A stretch of DNA of 36,844 nucleotides from Candidatus Coprenecus pullicola (GTDB lineage: Bacteria > Bacteroidota > Bacteroidia > Bacteroidales > UBA932), in NCBI GenBank assembly GCA_018711925.1, contig DVHR01000077.1, positions 1 through 36,844 on the forward strand, read 5' to 3'. Made by a program: the position numbers and the translations under genes. Position 1 is the first letter of the stretch, and each line of letters begins with the position of its first letter. Under the pieces are notes generated by a model. The model worked only from the letters and a program-made list of their open reading frames with translations, did no database searches and was not told the DNA's origin. Shown here in pieces: positions 32,614 to 36,844 of this stretch.

Positions 32614-35175
32614 ATGAGATTATCGGATTTAAAGACAGGCGAAAGAGGCATCATAGTCAAGGTAAGCGGCCACGGCTCCTTCCGCAAGCGTATCACCGAG
32701 ATGGGATTCATCAAGGGCAAGGAGGTAAGGGTCGTGCTCAACGCCCCGCTTAAGGACCCCATAGAGTATGAGATAATAGGTTACAAGATATCCCTGCGCC
32801 GGGAGGAGGCCGAGGAGATAGAGGTCATCAGCGAGAGCGAGGTCAGGGCACAGGAGGCTGCTGAGACAGCAACGGCAGCGGTTTCCGGAAATGCAGGCAC
32901 GGCGGATGCGGGTCATGCGACACCGCAAGATACAATCGCAGAATCCGATACCGGATCCGGCAATCTGAGCCGGAATGAGACTGGATGCGGCGATGCAGAA
33001 GCTCTGGACAGGAAGATGCGGGAACTGGCCGAAGAACGCCGACACATCGTACGTGTCGCACTGGTGGGCAATCCCAACTGCGGAAAAACCTCCCTGTTCA
33101 ATGTCGCGTCCGGTTCACACGAGCATGTGGGCAACTACAGCGGAGTCACGGTCGATGCGAAAGAAGGCCATTTCGAATACAAAGGCTATCAGTTCGTCCT
33201 GGTGGACCTGCCGGGCACATATTCCCTGTCGGCCTACAGTCCGGAAGAGCTGTACGTACGCAAGAACCTGATAGAGAATATCCCCGACGTGGTCATCAAC
33301 GTGGTGGACGCATCCAACCTTGAGAGGAATCTCTACCTGACCGCCCAGATTATCGACATGAACCTGCGTGTGGTGATGGCCCTTAACATGTACGACGAGC
33401 TGGAGGCCAAGGGGGACAAGCTCGACACCGTCACCCTCGGGCATCTGCTCGGCATACCTGTGATCCCCACCGTGAGCCGCAGCGGCAAGGGCATTGACCG
33501 GCTGTTCGACACAGTCATACACGTCTACGAGAACAACGACCCGACCGTGGCCCGCCACATCCACATCAACCACGGACAGGAACTGGAGACCAGCATAGAC
33601 CGTCTCCAGCATCTTATCTGGAAAAACGAGGACATCCGGGCCCGGTATTCCACACGCTGGCTGGCCATCAAGTATCTGGAGAATGATTCTGATGTGGAGA
33701 AGACAGTGGAGGCTCTGCCCAACCACGACGAGATCATCGCGGCCCGTTTCGAGGAGAACAAGCGCATAGAGGGCCTGCTGGGAGGCACCAACGCCGAGGC
33801 GGCCATCGTGGACGCGAAGTATGCGTTTGTCCAGGGCGCCCTGAAAGAGACCTATACTCCTGCCGAAGTCAGGAAAAGACATACCGTTACCGACAAGATA
33901 GATGCGGTGGTCACCAACAAGTGGCTGGCCTTTCCGATATTCATCCTGCTGCTGTACGTTATCTTCGAGGCCACTTTCCGTCTTGGGGACTATCCGATGC
34001 AGTGGATCGAGTGGCTGGTCGAGAAGTTCGGAGCCTTCATCGCCACGACCATGCCCGAAGGCATGTTCAAGGACCTGATTGTGGACGGCATCATAGGGGG
34101 AGTGGGCAGCGTACTTGTATTCCTGCCCAACATCCTGATCCTGTACCTGTTCATTTCCCTGCTGGAGGACTCGGGCTACATGGCCAGAGCCGCCTTCATC
34201 ATGGACAAGCTGATGCACAGGATCGGCCTGCACGGCAAGTCCTTCATCCCGATGATCATGGGTTTCGGCTGCAATGTGCCGGCCATCATGGCCACCCGCA
34301 CTATAGAGAACCGCAAGAGCCGTCTGATAACCATGCTCATCATCCCCATGATGTCCTGTGCAGGCCGTCTGCCCGTGTACATACTGGTGGCCGGGGCCTT
34401 CTTCCCCCGCAACGGCTCTCTCGTGCTGCTGGGCCTCTATGCCCTCGGCATCATCATGGCCATCATCTCGGCCAAGATCATGAGCCGATTCATCAAGGAC
34501 GACAACCTGCCTTTCGTCATGGAGCTGCCGCCCTACCGCGTCCCGACCTCCAAGTCGGTCTTCCGCCACACGTGGGAAAAAGGCAAGCAGTACCTGCACA
34601 AGATGGCCGGCATCATCCTCGTGGCATCCATCATCATCTGGTTCCTAGGGTATTTCCCCCACCACGACCGCTATTCAAATCCTGCCGAACAGCAGGAGAA
34701 CTCATACATCGGCAAGATAGGCAAAGCCATCGAGCCTGTTCTGGAGCCCCTCGGCTTCGACTGGAAAATGGGCGTGGGCATCATATCAGGAGTCGCAGCC
34801 AAAGAGCTTGTCGTCAGCACCATGGGTGTGCTCTACAGCGGCGAGTACGACCGTTTCCCCACGACGGGAGAGAGCACCGGTCCTGTTGACGCTGACACCA
34901 CCGCATCCGAGGTCTACGTGCCTGAAGTGCCTGCCGGTGAGACTGCAACAGGAGACACCATGCTCCAGAACGCACTGGCCAGGACCACCACTCCGGCAGC
35001 GGCCCTGGCCTTCATGGTATTCGTCCTGCTCTACTTCCCGTGCATCGCCACCTTCGTGGCCATCAAAAATGAGAGCGGCGGCTGGAAATGGGCCATCATA
35101 TCCGCAGTCTACACTATCGCGCTGGCATGGATTGTCGCTTTCATCGTCTACCGAGTCGCCATGTTGCTGATGTGA
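32614..35175 (+). CDS. feoB: Fused FeoA-FeoB ferrous iron transporter
   Basis: An 853-residue fusion. Residues 1-75 are a FeoA (SH3-like) domain: LSDLKTGERGIIVKVSGHG and ITEMGFIKGKEVRVV. A ~65-residue linker rich in Ala, Glu and Thr (about 78-140) follows. The FeoB G domain has G1 VGNPNCGKTSLFN near 150, NYSGVTVDAKEG, G3 DLPGTYSLSAYSPEE and G4 NMYDELE. Then come GDI-like helices and the membrane part with IGGVGSVLVFLPNILILYLF, GFGCNVPAIMATRTIE and SCAGRLPVYILV, the Cys-containing motifs of the Fe(II) path. It imports Fe(II) across the inner membrane. FeoA-FeoB fusions are common in Bacteroidota. A hairpin at 35196-35212 follows the stop. Confidence 0.96.
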   Translation: MRLSDLKTGERGIIVKVSGHGSFRKRITEMGFIKGKEVRVVLNAPLKDPIEYEIIGYKISLRREEAEEIEVISESEVRAQEAAETATAAVSGNAGTADAGHATPQDTIAESDTGSGNLSRNETGCGDAEALDRKMRELAEERRHIVRVALVGNPNCGKTSLFNVASGSHEHVGNYSGVTVDAKEGHFEYKGYQFVLVDLPGTYSLSAYSPEELYVRKNLIENIPDVVINVVDASNLERNLYLTAQIIDMNLRVVMALNMYDELEAKGDKLDTVTLGHLLGIPVIPTVSRSGKGIDRLFDTVIHVYENNDPTVARHIHINHGQELETSIDRLQHLIWKNEDIRARYSTRWLAIKYLENDSDVEKTVEALPNHDEIIAARFEENKRIEGLLGGTNAEAAIVDAKYAFVQGALKETYTPAEVRKRHTVTDKIDAVVTNKWLAFPIFILLLYVIFEATFRLGDYPMQWIEWLVEKFGAFIATTMPEGMFKDLIVDGIIGGVGSVLVFLPNILILYLFISLLEDSGYMARAAFIMDKLMHRIGLHGKSFIPMIMGFGCNVPAIMATRTIENRKSRLITMLIIPMMSCAGRLPVYILVAGAFFPRNGSLVLLGLYALGIIMAIISAKIMSRFIKDDNLPFVMELPPYRVPTSKSVFRHTWEKGKQYLHKMAGIILVASIIIWFLGYFPHHDRYSNPAEQQENSYIGKIGKAIEPVLEPLGFDWKMGVGIISGVAAKELVVSTMGVLYSGEYDRFPTTGESTGPVDADTTASEVYVPEVPAGETATGDTMLQNALARTTTPAAALAFMVFVLLYFPCIATFVAIKNESGGWKWAIISAVYTIALAWIVAFIVYRVAMLLM

Positions 35176-35195
35176 CGCAGTTTCCTTCAGACAGT

Positions 35196-35221
35196 TGCAA
35201 GTAGCACTTGCACCGCTTTTC
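35196..35221 (+). terminator. Possible terminator behind feoAB
   Basis: TGCAAGT (35196-35202), loop AGC, ACTTGCA (35206-35212) is a perfect 7-bp stem 21 bp after the feoAB stop. The trailing T run is short (TTTT at 35217-35220 after CCGC), so it may be weak. Confidence 0.4.
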
Positions 35222-35252
35222 ACGTCTCTGCAGTACCGGTTGAACGCATTCT

Positions 35253-35284
35253 TTTGCATTGTTTTCAACTTCTGCGTATCTTTG
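35253..35284 (+). promoter_or_regulatory. Promoter of TPR lipoprotein copy 2, diverged relative of the dispersed repeat
   Basis: TTTG (35253-35256), 20 bp, TATCTTTG (35277-35284). The block shares TTGCATTG and CTTCTGCGTAT with the minus-strand reading of repeat copies 1 and 2, with about five mismatches over 31 bp. The -7 box ends only 4 bp before the ATG at 35289. Confidence 0.6.
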
Positions 35285-35288
35285 AGAT

Positions 35289-36844
35289 ATGAAAAGTCAT
35301 ATCGGTCTTATCTCAGTATTGACTGTCCTGGCCGCAGTACTCTTTCTGTCGGTACTCATCTCCTGTAACGACAGGGGCGCACAGCTGCGTCAGGCTCTGG
35401 CAGCAGCGGACTCGCTCATCACGGCTGCCCCACAGGCCGCCCTGGATACCCTAATGACCATAGACAGCTCTGATGCCGCAAGACTCCCGCGTGCTGACAG
35501 AGCTTTCCACACCCTGCTGCGTACTGAAGCTGAGTACAAGTGCTGGCTGCCCGTGGCTGAGAACACAGCCATATCCGAGGCCGTGGACTACTACCGCCGC
35601 AAAGGGCCGGAGGACAGACTGGCCAGGGCACTCGTCATGCAGGGTGTCGTCCTCTCCGAGCAGGGCGACACCGAGGGTGCCATGCTCGCCTACAAGGAGG
35701 CCGAACCCCTCCTCGAACGCTCCGGCGACCTCGAACAGCTCGGCCTCCTCCACACCCGCATCGGCGAGCTGTACCAAACCACTTATTCTGATATGTCATT
35801 GGCTGTTAACCATTACAGGAATGCATTAAGATGTTTTGAGGAAGCCGGTGCCGGTCATAGGCTCGCAGCAGCCAATCTTACCCTGTCCAGAATACTGCTC
35901 CCCGACTCCGCCGACATTTGGATAAAATACCATACAGACGGCAGCATATACGCAACGTTATCCTCAGACACTGCCTACATCATTGAAAGTCTCAACCAGA
36001 AAGCCCAGTATCTTATAAATTATGGCAATGACACTACCATGGCCGCTAGAATATCACAAAGGGTACTCCAAGGGCAATACGGTTACACTATGTCGAAAGC
36101 CACATTCAACAGTTTCTGCCAGACAGTAGTGGAAGGATATTTGCATTCCGGTAATCCAGACTCAGCCAGAGTGTATGCCGACATGATGATTATCGAGGAT
36201 GCCGTAGACAGCCTAAGGCTTTACAAGGCAATGTCAAGAACAGCAGAACTGGAAGGCGACTGGGCAAAGGTCATAGAATATGAACGGGCGGCAACAGACA
36301 TCACAGAAGAGATAGAACGGAAAGCCGATACGTTGGCTTTGGCCGAAAGAGAAGCGGATTTGGAACTGCGTTATGCACAACTGGCAGCAAAATACCGAAA
36401 TCTATGGCTGTATCTGATAATATCCGTCCTCACCGCCATATCTTTCTTGACGGCCTATCTCACACTGAGATACAAGAAATCGCTATCTTCAATAAAAAGA
36501 GACTTCCGCAAAGCGATGGAGAAAGTCAACAAAATTACTGGCAGAAACAACGAGGATGACTGTGACACAGACGATACCGAAATGTTCTCCAATGCTGTTA
36601 ATAGAATGATTGAGGAAAGACACAGCCTGAAAGAGAAAACACAACAGCTATCCACTGAGATAATCAGCATTCTCGACAAGATTGTCTCCTTATACTTCGA
36701 ATATCATAATCCTGATGTCTTCCGTAGACTGACCGGAGAACTGCTCGAACACGATAGGAAATCGATTATTGATAATGCGGTAATCTTTATCAACATTATA
36801 TATCCTGAATTTATAGACAATCTCAGACAGTCGTATAACCTTAC
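35289..36844 (+). CDS. TPR lipoprotein with internal membrane segment, copy 2, cut by window edge
   Basis: The frame opens at ATG 35289 and stays open to the last base, about 518 residues; the C-terminus is outside. A signal-type stretch ends in LSVLISC (Cys 26), a lipobox. The TPR region matches copy 1 (23270-24970) closely: AEYKCWLPVAENTAI against ARYQCWLPVASDTAI, then RKGPED, ALVMQGVVL and LGLLHTRIGELYQ. A membrane segment follows at about 371-392 (LWLYLIISVLTAISFLTAYL), then a charged helical part. The first ~165 codons are GC-rich, while from about 35785 the sequence becomes clearly AT-richer, though the frame continues. No earlier or later start fits the signal peptide, so the start at 35289 seems right despite the very close promoter. 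Confidence 0.85.
   Translation, partial: MKSHIGLISVLTVLAAVLFLSVLISCNDRGAQLRQALAAADSLITAAPQAALDTLMTIDSSDAARLPRADRAFHTLLRTEAEYKCWLPVAENTAISEAVDYYRRKGPEDRLARALVMQGVVLSEQGDTEGAMLAYKEAEPLLERSGDLEQLGLLHTRIGELYQTTYSDMSLAVNHYRNALRCFEEAGAGHRLAAANLTLSRILLPDSADIWIKYHTDGSIYATLSSDTAYIIESLNQKAQYLINYGNDTTMAARISQRVLQGQYGYTMSKATFNSFCQTVVEGYLHSGNPDSARVYADMMIIEDAVDSLRLYKAMSRTAELEGDWAKVIEYERAATDITEEIERKADTLALAEREADLELRYAQLAAKYRNLWLYLIISVLTAISFLTAYLTLRYKKSLSSIKRDFRKAMEKVNKITGRNNEDDCDTDDTEMFSNAVNRMIEERHSLKEKTQQLSTEIISILDKIVSLYFEYHNPDVFRRLTGELLEHDRKSIIDNAVIFINIIYPEFIDNLRQSYNL

Noticed and set aside
33115..34599. 494-codon frame antisense to feoB
   Set aside because: Runs opposite the conserved G domain and membrane part of FeoB; His/Gln/Val-rich mirror text with no domain.

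Overview
The window looks like a chromosome segment from a member of the order Bacteroidales (phylum Bacteroidota). The evidence is a BACON-domain lipoprotein, a fused FeoA-FeoB, BF3164-type beta-propeller and TPR lipoproteins, and repeated use of the Bacteroidota promoter pattern TTTG/TTG - 19-20 bp - TAnnTTTG. The genus cannot be fixed by eye. I saw no rRNA, tRNA, CRISPR array or intact insertion sequence.

Positions 1-9641 form a minus-strand core block. dnaE, fbp (class III fructose bisphosphatase), an AspT/YidE-type transporter and ychF are closely spaced, then an intrinsic terminator, then a BACON lipoprotein with its own promoter that runs off the left edge.

Positions 9642-14122 are an accessory island with many gene remnants. 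It holds an unexplained ~560 bp stretch, a frameshifted 3' remnant of a beta-propeller lipoprotein, an MntA-HepT toxin-antitoxin pair, and a convergent TOTE-type primase lacking its usual helicase half. An intact copy of the lipoprotein follows, then three 83-bp degenerate tandem repeats and the C-terminal fragment of an alpha/beta hydrolase. A YhcG-family (DUF1016) nuclease gene (14123-15307) borders it.

Positions 15351-25286 are mostly core. A U32-family protein and a polyprenyl synthase overlap on the minus strand. rsgA and a MATE transporter form a plus-strand pair. An S41 C-terminal processing protease and a CobW-type GTPase with a His-rich loop lie on the minus strand. A TPR lipoprotein with an internal membrane segment and an HTH-like tail follows on the plus strand. 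A canonical promoter then precedes a ~140-nt stretch ending in a strong terminator, a candidate small RNA.

Positions 25287-36844: a GH3-like enzyme, recO, rdgB and a second YhcG-family nuclease lie on the minus strand. An EamA transporter and rnr (RNase R) follow, also minus. The fused feoAB and a second TPR lipoprotein, truncated by the right edge, are on the plus strand.

The signals most worth a second look are: the stand-alone TOTE primase beside MntA-HepT between repeated lipoprotein 3' ends; a 32-bp promoter-bearing repeat shared by two unrelated genes, with a diverged third copy; the 83-bp tandem repeat; the candidate small RNA; and inverted repeats inside both YhcG-family genes at about the same place.
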